Shown here: piece by piece, positions 10,740 through 22,452 of the stretch | How positions within the stretch are numbered: the stretch's first letter is position 1 | How the letters are laid out: every line of letters starts with the position of its first letter | Assembly: GCF_027887165.1 (NCBI RefSeq) | Contig: NC_077235.1 | Coordinates: 8,542,279-8,606,278 of the forward strand | From: Monodelphis domestica | Taxonomy: Eukaryota; Chordata; Mammalia; Didelphimorphia; Didelphidae | Length of the DNA stretch: 64,000 nt | Direction of reading: 5' to 3' | Position numbers and translations under genes: made by a program | The notes under the pieces: generated by a model | Told to the model about the DNA's origin: nothing | The model's database searches: none | Seen by the model: the letters and a program-made list of their open reading frames with translations, nothing else

Positions 10740-11321
10740 AAGACAGAGCCAAGGAACCCTCCTGCTGGACTCAATCCAAAAGGTACGCCCCCCAAAAGCC
10801 AGATTCCAAGAACACTCAGGTTTAAGGGGAAGGCAGAAGAAAGGTCCCAGGACCCCTACCCCCCCCACTTAGAGCACTAAGCTTCCAGTGGCAGTGGGAA
10901 CCTCTGGGCAGGCAAAGGCACTGATCTGGAGAATGTACCTTGCGGGCAGGACTGTGCCAGGCTCAGAGCATCGAACACAGGTGGCGGGGAAGGAGCTGGA
11001 GAGGGAGCGCAGAGCTGGCAGCCTGGACAGAGCTACAAAGACCCTCCATATTGCTCTAGCCTTCCAGGAGGTTTTGGCCTCAGGGCACATCCAGCCCAAC
11101 CCAGCTGAACTTGATCCCATCAAAAATCTTCAGAGGTCAGGGAAGCCCAAACTCCAACAATGCTTCCTCACAGACTTCTGGACTTTAATTTAATCCAATC
11201 AAAAGCCTCCAGAGGACAGGGAAGATCAAACTACAACTCCCCTCCCCCACAGACCACAGGGAGAGACCTTCTGTCAAAGCTCCAAGAGGGGAGACTGACA
11301 GAAACCCCCAAAACCAAAAAA
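10740..11321 (+). promoter_or_regulatory. LINE-1 5' untranslated region
   Basis: G+C-richer than the rest of the element, as expected of an L1 internal promoter region. It holds two diverged copies of a roughly 80-bp unit: cccatcaaaaatcttcagag at 11116 and ccaatcaaaagcctccagag at 11196. Each is followed by (gt/ga)cagggaag and, further on, cacaga. No specific transcription-factor site is claimed. Confidence 0.55.
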
Positions 11322-12496
11322 ATGAGAGGAGCAAGAGCACAGATAAATATGGGGAGCAAAGAAGGAGTAAATATGAGCAAACAAGAGAAAAAGAAGAAAG
11401 AAATTACAATAGACAGCTTCTACACAGGCAATGAACAAAGAGCAAATGGATCACAGGAGGAGGGATCAGCAAACGATAAATCAGAAATCCCAGTGAATTG
11501 AATACAGGCTTTGGAAGAACTCAAAAGGCAATTCAAAACACAATTAAGAAAGGCTGAAGACTATTGGGAAAAGAACTTAAAAACTAAGATAAGTCATCTG
11601 GAAACAGAAAATAGTGTCTTGAAAGCCAAAATCAACCAGCTTGAAAATGAGGCAAAGGAGATGAAAGATGAAGCAAAGAGGATGAAAGATGACCTCCAAA
11701 GAAAATCAGACCAGAAGGAGAAGGATGACCAAAAAGCCAGGGAAGAAATTCAGTCTTTAAGAACCAAAATACAACAACTAGAATTAAGTGACCTCCAAGG
11801 CAGCAGGACACTATAAAACAAAACCAAAAGAATGAAAAATTTGAGGAAAATATGAAACATCTCATTCACAAAACAGAATATTTAGAAAATCGTTCAAGCA
11901 GAGACAATTTAAGAATCATTGGTCTACCAGAAGACCATGAGAAAAGAAAAAGCCTGGACATCATACTACAGGAAATTATTCAAGAAAACTGCCCTGATAT
12001 TCTAGAACAAGAGGGAAATGTGGAAATTGAAAGAATCCACAGACCAGCTCCTGTACTTAATCCCCAACTGACAATACCCAGGAATGTTATAGCCAAGTTC
12101 AAGAACTATCAGACCAAAGAAAAAATATTACAAGCTGCCAAGAAAAAGTCATTCAGATATCATGGAACCACAGTGAGGATAACACAGGATCTGGCTACAT
12201 CTACACTGAAGGACGAAAAGGCATGGAATATGATTTTCTGGAAAGCAAGGGAACTAGGTCTAAAACCAAGAATCAATTACCCAGCAAAACTGACTATATT
12301 CTTACAGGGGGAAGTATGGTCATTCAACAAAATAGAAGAATTCCAAGAATTTGTAAAGAAAAGACCAGACCTGAATAGAAAATTTGATGTCCAAGCACAG
12401 AACTCAAGAGAACCATCAAAAGGTAATTTAAAAAGAAGGAAAAAAGAAAAACAAAACAAAAATCTTTTTTTAAAGAGACTCAATGAGTTAAAATGA
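11322..12496 (+). pseudogene. LINE-1 ORF1 (RNA-binding protein), broken
   Basis: ORF1p is the trimeric RNA-binding chaperone of the L1 particle. Candidate starts in frame are at 11322, 11349 and 11373; the last opens MSKQEKKKK. After a basic N-terminal part, an in-frame TGA at 11499-11501 interrupts the protein. A heptad-rich coiled coil follows at 11511-11810 (ISHLETENSVLKAKINQLE). The frame ends in a stop at 11814-11816 and shifts, then the RRM-like domain (ENRSSRDNLRIIGLPE) and C-terminal domain (with YPAKLTIFLQGE) run open from 11852 to 12496. One stop and one frameshift are therefore enough to inactivate it. Domain order and length match mammalian L1 ORF1p. Confidence 0.9.
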
Positions 12497-13139
12497 TATG
12501 TATCCCTATAAGAAAAGAGGTCATTGGTAACTCTTAAAAATTGTTGTTATCACCTGGGAAGCTAGAAGAATTACACTTAGAGGGAACAGTGACATACTGT
12601 ATAGGATGAAATAACAAGACATAAATAGGTATATAGATATATGTATGCATAAATACATATATGTGTGTGTATATATATATATACAACTAGAGCTAAAAAA
12701 GAGATTAATACTAAAAGAAATGGGAAAAGAAACAAAAGGGGGTAAATTTATATGTCACAAAGAAGCTCATGGTGGGAGAGGGAGAACATCAATACACTGG
12801 AAGGGTAAAGAGGTTGGAGACAGGAAATACTCAACTCTTATGTGCACTGAAATTGACCCAAAGAGGGAAGAACAATCCAATCCATTGGGGCAAAGAATAG
12901 ATTCATGATCTATAGGGGAATAGAAGGGCAACAAATGGACTGGTGGAGAGGGAAGCAGTATAAGGGAGGGAGAGGGTGGGGTAGTTTTAAAAAGAGAGCA
13001 AAGAAAATAAGGGGGGAATAACAAGGGAGGGGAGTAGAAAGGGAAGTAAAATAAGGGAGGGAACTAGGAGGACTGATTGAAAACAAACTTATGTAGAAGG
13101 AAATAGTGAAAGAGGAAAAGGCAGGACTGGGAGTAGAAA
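12497..13139 (+). other. LINE-1 inter-ORF spacer with microsatellite
   Basis: About 640 bp between ORF1 and ORF2, unusually long compared with the tens of bases in human L1 but purine-rich and colinear with the element. It contains a TA/TATG/TG dinucleotide tract at 12637-12682. A 138-codon minus-strand frame at 12910-13326 is only the complement of purine-rich L1 sequence. Confidence 0.7.
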
Positions 13140-16100
13140 TCAAAATGCTGAGAAATACACAGCTGGTAATCATAATTCTGAATGTGAATGGAACAAACTC
13201 ACCCATAAAACGCAAGCAAATAGCAGAGTGGATTTGAATCCAAAACCCTACCATATGCTGTCTGCAAGAAACACACATGAGGAATGTAGATACGCATAGG
13301 GTGAAAGTAAGGGGATGGAGCCACATCTATTTGGACTACAACTGATAAAAATAAGGCAGGAGTCGCAATCATGATATCTGACAAAGCCAAAGTAAATAAA
13401 GATCTAGTTAAAAGAGATAGGGAAGATAATTATATCCTGATAAAAGGCAGTATAGACAATGAGGAAATATCAGTACTCAACATTTATGCATCAAATGGCA
13501 TAGCATCCAAATTTCTAAAGGAGAAACTACTGGAGCTCAAGGATGAAATAAATAGAAAAATTATACTAGTGGGAGACCTGAACGTTCCTCTATCTGAACT
13601 AGATAAATCAAACCAAAAAATTAGAGTTAGTAGATATGTGGAGAAAAATAAATAGGGACAAAAAGGTATACATACACCTTCTTTTCACCAGCACATGGTA
13701 CATTCACAAAGATTGACCATGTATTAGGGCATAAAAACATTGCAAACAAGGGCAAAAGAGCAGAAATAATAAATGAAACCTTCTCGGATCACAATGCAAT
13801 GAAAATAATAATTAGTAAAGGTACATGGAGAGGTAAATCAAAAATTAATTGGAAATTAAACAATACAATTCTCCAAAACCAGTTAGTCAAAGAACAAATC
13901 ATAGAAAGTATTAATAATTTTACTGAAGAAAATGACAAAGATGAGACATCCTTTCAAAACCTATGGGATGCAGCCAAAGCAGTACTCAGAGGGAAATTTA
14001 TATCCTTGAGTTCATATATTAACAAATTAAGAAGGGCAGAGGTCAATGAATTGGGCATGCAAATTAAAAAACTAGAAAGTGAACAAATTAAAAATCCTCA
14101 GATGAAGAATAAATTAGAGATCCTAAAAATCAAAGGAGAAATTAATAAAATTGAAAGTCAAAGAACTATTGATTTAATAAATAAGAGTAGAATCTAGTAA
14201 TTTGAAAAAAAACAAATAAAATAGACAAAGTACTGGTCAGTCTAATTAAAAAAAGGAAATAAGAAAACCAAATTGACAGTATCCATGATGAAAAGGGAAA
14301 CCTTACCTCTAATGAAGAGGAAATTAAGGCAATCATTAAATAATATTATGCCCAATTATATGGCAAAAATATGGCAATCTAGGTGATATGGATGATTACT
14401 TACAAAAATATAAATTGCCTAGACTAACAGAGGAAGAAATAGATTACCTAAACAATCTCATATCAGAAAATGAAATTGAACAAGCCATCAAAGAACTCCC
14501 TAAGAAAAAATCCCCAGGTCCAGATGGATTCACAAATGAATTCTATCAAACATTCAAAAAACAACTAACCCCAATATTATACAAACTATTTGACAGAATA
14601 AGCAAAGAAGGAGTTCTACCAAATTTATTTTATGACACAAACATGGTACTGATCCCAAAACCAGGCACGTCAAAAACAGAGAACACAAAGTATAGACCAA
14701 TCTCCCTAATGAATATAGATGCAAAAATCTTAAATAGGATACTAGCAAAAAGACTCCAGAAAGTCATCACAAGGGTTATTCACTATGAACAGGTAGGATT
14801 CATACCAGGAATGCAAGGATGGTTCAATATTAGGAAAACTATCCACATAATTGACCATATTAACAAGCAAACTGACAAAAATCACATGGTTATCTCAATA
14901 GACGCAGAAAAAACCTTTGATAAAATACAAAACCCATTCCTATTGAAAACACTAGAAAGGATAGGAATAGAAGGCCCTTTCCTAAAAATAATGAATAGCA
15001 TATATCTAAAATCATTAGCAACCATCATCTGCAATGGGGATAAACTAGAAGCCTTCCCAATAAGATCAGGAGTGAAACAAGGATGCCCATTATCACCTCT
15101 ATTATTTGACATTGTACTAGAAACACTAGCAGTAGCAATTAGAGAAGAAAAAGAAATTGAAGCTATTAAAATTGGCAAAGAGGAGACCAAGCTATCACTC
15201 TTTGCAGATGATATGATGGTCTACTTAAAGAATCCTAGAGTCAACTAAAAAGCTAGTGGAAATAATCAACAACTTTAGCAAGGTTGCAGGATACAAAATA
15301 AACCCACATAAGTCATCAGCATTTCTATATATCTCCAACCAATTTCAAGAGTAAGAATTAGAAAGAGAAATTCCATTTAAAATTACCCTAGACGATATAA
15401 AATACTTAGGAATCTACCTGCCGAAACAAACACAGGAACTATATCAAAACAGTTACAAAACACTCTCCACACAATTAAAACTAGATCTAAACAATTGGAG
15501 AAACATTGATTGCTCATAGGGAGGATGAGCAAACATAATAAAAATTGCAATACTGCCCAAATTAATTTACTTATTTAGTGCTATACCCATTGAACTACCA
15601 AAAAACTTGGTTACTGGATTAGAAAAAACCATAACAAAGTTCATTTGGAAGAACAAAAGATCAAGGATATCCAGGGAAATCATGAAAAAAATGCAAAGGA
15701 AGGAGGACTTGCAATCCCAGATCTCAAACTACACTATAAAGTAGTGGTCATCAAAACAATTTGGTACTGGCTAAGAGACAGAAAGGAGGATCAGTGGAAT
15801 AGACTTGGGGTAAGTGACTTCAGCAAGACAGTCTATGATAAGCCCAAAGATCCCAGTTTGGGGGACCAAAACCCACTATCTGATTAAAACTGCTGGGAAA
15901 ATTGGAAGACAGTATGGGAGAGATTAGGTTTGGATCAATATCTCACACCCTACACCAAGGTAAACTCAGAATGGGTGAATGACTTGAATATAAAGAAGGA
16001 AACCATAAGCAGATTAGGTGAACACAGAATAGTATACTTGTCAGATCTTTGGGAAAGGAAAGACTTTAAAACCAAGCAAGAACTAGAAAAAATCACAAAA

Positions 16101-16793
16101 TGTAAAATCAATAATTCTGATTACATCAAATTAAAAAGGTTTTGTAAAAACAAAACTAATGCATCCAAAATTAGAAGGGAAGCAATAAATTGGAAAACAA
16201 TCTTCATAACAAAGACCTCTCACAAAGTTCTAATTGCTCAAATTTATAAAGAATTAAACCAATTGTATAAAAAATCAAGCCATTCTCCAATTGATAAATG
16301 GGCAAAGGACATGAATAGGCAATTTTCAGTTAAAGAAATCAAATCTATTAAAAAGCACATGAAAAAGTGCTCTAAATTTCTAATAATAAGAGAAATGCAA
16401 ATCGAAACAACTCTGAAGTATCACCTCACACCTAGCAGACTGGCTAACATGACATCAAAGGAAAGTAATGAATGCTGGAGGGGATGTGGCAAAGTGGGAA
16501 CATTAATGCACTGCTGGTGGTGTTGTAAATTGATCCAACAATTCTGGAGGGCAATTTGGAACTATACCCAAAGGGCGCTAAAAGACTGTCTGCCCTTTGA
16601 TCCAGCCATAGCACTGCTGGGTTTATACCCCAAAGAGATAATAAGGAAAAAGACATGTACAAGAATATTCTTAGCTGCACTCTTTGTGGTGGCAAAAAAA
16701 TTGGAAAATGAGGGGATGCCCTTCCACTGGGGAATGGCTGAACAAATTGTGGTATATGTTGGTGATGGAATACTATTGTGCTCAAAGGAATAA
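13140..16793 (+). pseudogene. LINE-1 ORF2 (endonuclease/reverse transcriptase), broken
   Basis: ORF2p nicks the target and copies L1 RNA. The endonuclease starts near 13161 (ILNVNGTNSPIKRKQ) and has a TGA at 13235-13237, QETH at about 13267, a frame change near 13340, GDLNVPLSELDKS, a stop at 13653-13655 with a small deletion, then SDHNA with SDH at 13784-13792. An open segment at 13799-14197 covers the linker. The reverse transcriptase is open for 286 codons (14388-15248) with [27 protein letters not shown] and FADDMM (15201-15218), ending in TAA. After more stops and shifts (15249-15644), frames at 15645-15887 and 15930-16793 (287 codons) carry the C-terminal domain with the cysteine motif CWRGCG-GTLMHCWWCC. 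Key catalytic residues persist, but the frame is broken many times. Confidence 0.92.
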
Positions 16794-17247
16794 TAAAGTG
16801 GAGGAATTCCATGGGAACTGGAATAACCTCTAGGAATTGATGCAGAGTGAGAGGAGCAAGACCAGGAAAACATTGTACACAGAGACTAATAAACTGTGGT
16901 TCGATCTAATGTAATGGACTTCTCTACTAGTAGCAATGCAATGATCCAGAACAATTTGGAGGAATCAACGAGAAAAACCACTATCCACATTCAGAGGAAA
17001 CACTGTGGGAGTAAAAACACCGTAGAAAAACAACTGCTTGAATACATAGGTTGAAGGAATATGGTTGGGAATGTAGACTCTAAATGAACATCCTAGTGCA
17101 AGCAACAACATGGAAATAAGTTCTGATCAAGGACACAAATAATACCCAATGAAATTGCGTGACGGCTGTGGGAAGGGTGGGTGGAGGGGAGGGAGGGAAA
17201 TAAAGTGAGTATTGTAACCAAAAAAATTTTTAATAAAAAATTTAAAA

Positions 17248-17539
17248 AAAGAATTTCCCTTGAGGGGAATTTCATGATGATTTTAGGGGGAAAAAAGAAA
17301 ATTCTCAGAACCCATCCACAGTACAATTCAGCCAGCATGTTGCTTAGGTGGCATTCTGAGTAAACTTGAAGTGGGCCTTGGGGGCAATGAAAAAGGCAGT
17401 AATGAGGATCCTTTGGAGTTCCCAGGTGGGGAAACAAATGGCACAGCCCCTTGATATTGAGTTGTATATGCCATGACTGACTCATTTTCAGAATTCAATG
17501 CACATTTAGTGACAATGTTATTAACAATGTTCTATAATT
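17248..17539. other. L1 3' flank, nothing recognised
   Basis: Unique sequence between the L1 A-rich end and an older L1 fragment. It opens with a short imperfect inverted repeat (gaatttccc / ggggaatttc). Confidence 0.35.
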
Positions 17540-17820
17540 CAAAGAAACCTTGGAAGACTTATATGAACTGATGTAAAAGGAAGTAAACAAAACCAAGCAA
17601 AAGACCAACAGATACATCATAAAAGAAAGCACTTCTACAAAACAAAAGAATTCCAATTAGTGTGATAAATAATCTTGAAAAGATTACTCTTCTTAGACAG
17701 GTGCTGGACTCTGAGTAAGTAGTAAAAGATGGTGCCAGTGTGTTTTGCTTGACTCTATTTCACTGTTAAAAGAGAGCTCTATTAGGAAGGGAGAGTGGTA
17801 TAAAAAATAAAAGGAAAAGA
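17540..17820 (+). mobile_element. old LINE-1 3' end fragment
   Basis: gaagacttatatgaactgat and aaggaagtaaacaaaaccaa match the 3' portion of L1 copies elsewhere in the window (cf. 35110 and 57190). The remainder is strongly diverged and ends in A-rich sequence near 17815. Confidence 0.55.
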
Positions 17821-17857
17821 GCAGTAATTAGACTTGTTTTTGGAAGAATGTTCCCAT

Positions 17858-18031
17858 GGGGGCAGCTATGTGGCACAGTGGATTGGTAGCCAGTCCTACA
17901 GATGGAAGGTTCTAGTTTTAAATCTGGCCTCAGACACTTCCCAGCTGTGTGACCCTGAACAAGTCACCTAAGCCCCACTGCCTAGCCCTGATTCTAAGAT
18001 TTTGGAAGGGGTATCAGAGAAGAGAAAATCC
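17858..18031 (+). mobile_element. SINE1/WSINE1-type SINE
   Basis: Starts gggggcagctatgtggcaca, with core cccagctgtgtgaccctgaa and a 3' part gattctaagattttggaagg. Target-site duplication: atgttcccat at 17848-17857 and atgttccccat at 18032-18042. The pol III B box is degraded (tctagttttaaatctgg), so the copy is unlikely to be transcribed. Confidence 0.85.
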
Positions 18032-18119
18032 ATGTTCCCCATTGGGCTGCACAAGAACCACTTGACCATTTGATTATAACCTCCCCTATGTGGGTCCAGG
18101 CCTTCCTCAGGAGCTGGGC

Positions 18120-18905
18120 CTGATAGCTCTTTGCAAGATTACCTACGATCTTTAATTGCCCAAGCCTTCTTTCAGTTCTTGTTCTTAACCTCTGCAGCAG
18201 TTGACACTAGTAACCTCCTCCTTCCACTCTTCCTGGACATTCTTTCTTCCCGAGGTTTTCATGAAGCTAATCTCTCTTGAATCCAACCATCGTCTGAATC
18301 ATCACCCAAGTTTGCAACTTCAGAGGCATCCTGAGTTCTTTGATGTTCCCTGGCCCCTCACAGTCAATTGGTTGCCAAACCTTGCCACTCCTACCTCCAC
18401 CACAGCTCTTCCTCCTTCTTCTCTTCATGCAAACAGCTATCACCCTAGTTTAGGCCCTGATCACCTAATGAGTATTTCTGTTCCAAGTCTCTCTCCTCTG
18501 TAATGAATTCACATTCCCCTCAGGTGCCAAAGTAGTATAATTAAAACACAACATTGATCATGTTATGACTCCTTGGCATTCAGAGTCTGGCTCCAACCTA
18601 TCTTTCTAGACTTATATGTTATTCCATTTTGTACCAAAAATATTCCATTTCTCATCTGCATGCCTTTGCCCATGCTGGCCTTCATGCCATGAATGTAGCC
18701 CTTCTCATTCATACCTCAGAGAATCCCTCCTTCCTTTGCTGGTATGCCTCCTGCCAAATTATGTGTCTATTTGCATTTACTTATTTGTGTAAGTGCTGTT
18801 TCCTCCAATAGAACACAATCACCTTGAGGGGTAGGACCATTTTATTTTGTTAGGCACTTACTAAAAGTTGAGTGAATAAATGAATGAGTTCATTGAATGA
18901 GTCAA
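18120..18905 (+). mobile_element. L2 LINE 3' region
   Basis: Sense L2 with a long match: ctctgcagcagttgacacta (end of the reverse transcriptase region), cttcccgaggttttcatgaa, tcaattggttgccaaacctt, gcctttgcccatgctggcct, and the 3' terminus ttgagtgaataaatgaatga. No long frame survives. This is one of the longest L2 pieces in the window. Confidence 0.8.
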
Positions 18906-20030
18906 TGAATTCTTGGTGTGAGAAGACAGGAAGGTTGGGCGCTGGCCAGAATACAGTGCAAAGGGTGGCATACTGGGTGTTATTGTTGGCAATAACACAT
19001 ATTAAAGGAAGTAATCTGTACCAAAAGGAGGAAGGGGGATGGCCTTGACTTTTCTCCTAATCCTTTTGATCTTTCCCAACTTTATTTGTATGCCAATCAA
19101 AGAAGACGGTGGGCAAAAGATGGGCTTAGCGGCACCAGATTCCACATAGTTACTCTACTTTGGATTTTTTGTGTGTGGAATCCAAAAAATTAGTTTTAGA
19201 AATGCCAGATCCTGTTTAGGGATGTTATAAGAATTAATCATAGTTTCCTAACCCAGATAGCAACCTGGAACCAGGGAGTCTGAATCAGCATCAGCCATGA
19301 TCAGTTAAAAGAAAAGACTTAATCTTTGCCTGTAAAATCATGCTAGCTTATGATGGCTGCCCAGCTTGACAAGGCTTTACGCTGGCTTGAATTCATTAAT
19401 ACAAATTTCAGTCATGGAACCATTTTGTGGAGTGGCCTCTTACACACTGGCATGATGCTGAGATTGCCCCCAGTTACCAAGCTACCATCTGCTGCTGAGG
19501 TTGCCTATGTCTATCCCACTGTCTGTCTTCCTCTCTGCACATCTTCTCCCTCCAATCAATTTTTATATGAGTCACTCCCCTCATCCCCAACTAAACTTTC
19601 CTCAAAATAATAGTCCTTCAGAATACCTGCAACCGGAATGGTATTGAATGATCCAGGTGCTGGGTGGCAGACTGCTCTCTGGCTCTGTGGGTATGCATCA
19701 AAGGGGTGCCAGCCATTCCAGTAACCTGGTTTAATAGGCTCTTCACTATCAGCTCAGTCCTATTAGTCTGAGAAAATAAGGTTTTCCCGAGTTTTAGAGG
19801 AGCTGAGATGAAGAAGGGCCCAAGGTCGGACAATCTCAGACAAGACACATACACAAAAAGTCTGTTGCAGTAAAAAGGGAATACACCAACTTTTGATTGC
19901 TATTAGGGCCATTTGCAAGGGTGCAGCCTGAGAGGTTCACCTATAAGATGCAGGGGGAGAATCAGTTTGACATTATTTTTCTTTGTCATGAGGAAAGGTT
20001 TATGGGCATGGTATTGGGAAATGGCACTAG
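18906..20030. other. repeat-free sequence, nothing recognised
   Basis: About 1.1 kb with short frames only (for example 19350-19610, 86 codons) and no recognisable domain, RNA gene or repeat. Confidence 0.35.
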
Positions 20031-20262
20031 TGTGTGGCGTTGTTGTTCAGTCACTTCAGTCATCTTCAACTCTTCATGCCTCCTCTGGGGGTTTTCTTGG
20101 CAAAGCTGCTGGAATGGTTTGCCATTTCCTTCTCCAACTCATTTTACAGAGGAAGAAACTGAGACAAACAGGGTCAATTGTCTTGCTCAGGGTCACAGAG
20201 ATTGTAAGTGTCTGAGGTCACATTTGAACTCAGGTCTTCCTGACTCCTGGCCACTGCACCAA
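20031..20262 (-). mobile_element. MAR1-type CORE-SINE, antisense
   Basis: Complement of the RTE-like tail (gttgttcagtcacttcagtc, gggggttttcttggcaaagc), then tttgccatttccttctccaa, tttacagaggaagaaactga, the core complement and tgaactcaggtcttcctgac. It lies inside a 190-codon plus-strand frame, which is therefore not a gene. Confidence 0.85.
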
Positions 20263-20499
20263 TGGACAGAAGCAATTGGAACAGAAGAGCATCAATCAGT
20301 CGAGTGCCTAATTTCAATTTTTGTTTTCCAAGCAGGATTGGGCATCTGGTCAGAGGGGAGGCCCCATTTCAAGGTCTTATCACCCACATCTTGCAGATGG
20401 CCAGAGCATCATTCAGTAAGCTTCAATGACAATTACTTCAGGGAAGATGTGGCCACAGAGGGAAGCTGAGCAGCTCCAATAGGTAACGAGTACCAGCTG

Positions 20500-20740
20500 G
20501 TTCTCTATCAGGAGCTGGAAAGATGCCACAGACACAGTCCATGCCCACAAGGAGTTTCCAGTCTAAAAGTGCAGGAGATAAGCCATGTGTACAAGGCAGT
20601 CTAATGCACAATATGTATCAGAGAAGTACAAAGGACTCTGGGAGTTCAGAGGAGAGATTTGGGCAGTTTTCACAAAGGAGGGACCATCTGAGCTGGACCT
20701 TGAAGGACAAGTAAGATGTCTAGTCCTTAGAGTCCTAAAG
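20500..20740 (-). mobile_element. L2 3' region, antisense, degraded
   Basis: cacagtccatgcccacaagg with agtttccagtctaaaagtgc is the complement of the L2 3' UTR. Downstream, gagctggaccttgaaggaca matches the complement of ccttcaagaccagct. Confidence 0.6.
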
Positions 20741-20934
20741 GCACTGTCCGGGGTCTTGAGTGCTTAAGATTCACAGGATGCTGCTTACATACTGGGGAGT
20801 GGGTTCGGGGGGATCCTTAAAGGAATTCAGCCGACATTCACTTCTATGGGGTACCTGGTGTATTTCTCCCACCCTGAAGCAAAACACGCAGGATGATGCG
20901 CAGAGTAGGTGCTCCATAAATGTCTTCAGACCTT

Positions 20935-21035
20935 GTGGAATAGGAGAAGCACAGGTTCATTGACAGAGGAAGAAACTGAGACCTAGGGAGGGGAGGGGAC
21001 TTGTCCTGGGTCACACAGGAAGCAACCCCTGTCAT
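20935..21035 (-). mobile_element. MIR fragment, antisense
   Basis: agaggaagaaactgagacct, then ggacttgtcctgggtcacac, the complement of the CORE region. Both ends are eroded. Confidence 0.55.
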
Positions 21036-21040
21036 CAATG

Positions 21041-21720
21041 GCTCTCCCTCATGTAAGTATTATGTATCTGCTCCCAGAAGAATGGAATTGTAGGGATTTA
21101 CCGTCTGGGACATTTTAGAACATAAACTGTTTGAAATATTGACCTTTGGTAAAAATACTTTGTGGCTCACTAACTTCTCTGAATATACCTATTACAGTGT
21201 TTGTAGGATTATAATTACAGCCACTATATCTTGTTTATGCAATATTGAATGACTTCCCTGGCATGCCATTTATCTCAATAATTATTCTATTAAATCTAAA
21301 TTAATGGCTTTAAATCAATCTATAGGCTCCAAACTTTACACCCACAAAGTGCCTTTGTCTCTAGGGCTGCTTCCTTTGGAGCTTCTGGGCAGCCTGCATG
21401 TAGAGGGGGAAAGAGACAGAAAAGCTGCTTCAGGACTTGTGCCGAATCCCCAAATCCCACAAAGGCCAGGTGCATTCTGGACTTGATGGAGAATCCCATT
21501 CTCAGCTTTCTGAGCCTTGGAGCAGGCAGGGAAGGTGGACAGGGGGTGGGGAGCACTTACTGTCTGCTTCAGTATCCCATCCTACTTCTGAACAGTACTA
21601 ATGACTAAGAAGGTTTTCCTTACGTTAAACCTCAGCTGGACTTTTTGCAGACTGTTCCCCATTCTGTCTTCTGGGGCCAAGCAAAACCAGTCTTCCATAT
21701 GAGAGCCCTTGATCTGGAGC
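21041..21720. other. repeat-free sequence, nothing recognised
   Basis: The part at 21060-21300 is A+T-rich and unique. No exon or RNA gene is visible. Confidence 0.35.
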
Positions 21721-21932
21721 ACAGTTCAACTCACAAAACGATCCATTTAGACCTACAAGAGACCTTGGAGGCCATTAGGCCAGCACCCTCATTTTACAGG
21801 TGGGGGGATAGAGGCCCAGAGCAAAGAAATAATTTGCCCAAGGTCACATAGGCAGGAAATGGTAAAACCAGAGTTTGAACCTAGATCTTGGGATTCCAAA
21901 TCAAGTGTTCTTTCCACTGAACCATATTAAAA
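21721..21932 (-). mobile_element. MIR3-type CORE-SINE
   Basis: Antisense and close to full length: gaccttggaggccattaggc, cctcattttacaggtggggg, ttgcccaaggtcacataggc, gagtttgaacctagatcttg, tctttccactgaaccatatt. Confidence 0.8.
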
Positions 21933-22108
21933 ATCTCTTACTTTCTGTCCTGCTAGCAACTCTAAGACAGAAAGGCAAGAACTGGGCAAACAGGGTTAAG
22001 TGACTTGGGCAAAGTCACACAGCTGGAAAGTATCTGGGGACAGAAATGAACCCTGGTCTTCTGTCTTCAGGTCTGGTACTCTATCATTGTGCCACCTAGC
22101 CACCTCTA
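21933..22108 (-). mobile_element. older SINE1-like SINE, antisense
   Basis: gcaactctaagacagaaagg, aagtcacacagctggaaagt, a head complement of tctggtactctatcattgtg and gccacctagccacctc. More diverged than the copies at 596 and 54549. It abuts the MIR3 copy end to end. Confidence 0.65.
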
Positions 22109-22280
22109 CCAGACTGCCTCTTAAAGATAGATTTCATGACCCTGCTTCTATTTCTCCTATGTAATTTTCTCAATACCCTTCACTGTTTTGGTCTCACTGT
22201 AGTGCTCAGGACTCAACACAGGACTCCAGATGAGGTCTGGCCAGATGAGAGAACAATGAGACTAACATCACCTTATTCTC

Positions 22281-22452
22281 GGATGTCTTTTCTCTCTCTC
22301 TTTCTCCCCCACTCCCATTTCTCTCCTCTCTGTCTCTGACTTAATCTCTATCTCTCTCTGTCTGTCTCTTTCTCTCCACTCTCCCTCTTTGACTCACTCT
22401 CTATATCTATGTCTATCTCTGTCTCTCTCCATTCTCCCTCTCTTTCTTTCTG
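22281..22452 (+). repeat. CT-rich low-complexity tract
   Basis: Irregular (TCTC)n/(TCTG)n pyrimidine-rich sequence of about 170 bp with interruptions. It gives rise to an apparent low-complexity open frame that is not a gene. Confidence 0.9.

Larger units (their letters stand above)
10740..17247 (+). mobile_element. near full-length LINE-1, inactive
   Basis: About 6.5 kb in the sense direction: a 5' untranslated region (to about 11321), an ORF1 remnant (11322-12496), a spacer (12497-13140), an ORF2 remnant (13140-16793), a 3' UTR with a G-rich stretch (gggtgggtggaggggaggga) and an A-rich end at about 17247. Coding lesions in both ORFs make it non-autonomous. I found no target-site duplication: the 3' flank starts gaatttcccttgagg, and nothing similar stands near the presumed 5' edge. 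The 5' boundary is therefore only approximate. Other 3' ends in the window (39750, 47046) are close relatives of its 3' UTR. Confidence 0.9.

Noticed and set aside
10680..10760. Search for a target-site duplication matching the 3' flank of the 6.5-kb LINE-1
   Set aside because: No convincing match to gaatttcccttgagg found, so no duplication is reported and the 5' edge is left approximate.
12910..13326. 138-codon minus-strand frame
   Set aside because: Antisense of the LINE-1 spacer and ORF2 start; Ser/Pro/Phe-rich because the sense strand is purine-rich.
16444..16873. Antisense frames of 103-122 codons
   Set aside because: Shadows of the open ORF2 C-terminal segment on the other strand.
17248..17270. 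Inverted repeat gaatttccc / ggggaatttc after the LINE-1, resembling NF-kappaB-like sites
   Set aside because: Imperfect and short, with no supporting context.
19897..20469. 190-codon plus-strand frame, the longest outside LINE-1
   Set aside because: Its middle is an antisense MAR1 SINE (20031-20262). No domain is seen, and an overlapping frame of 100 codons exists in another phase.
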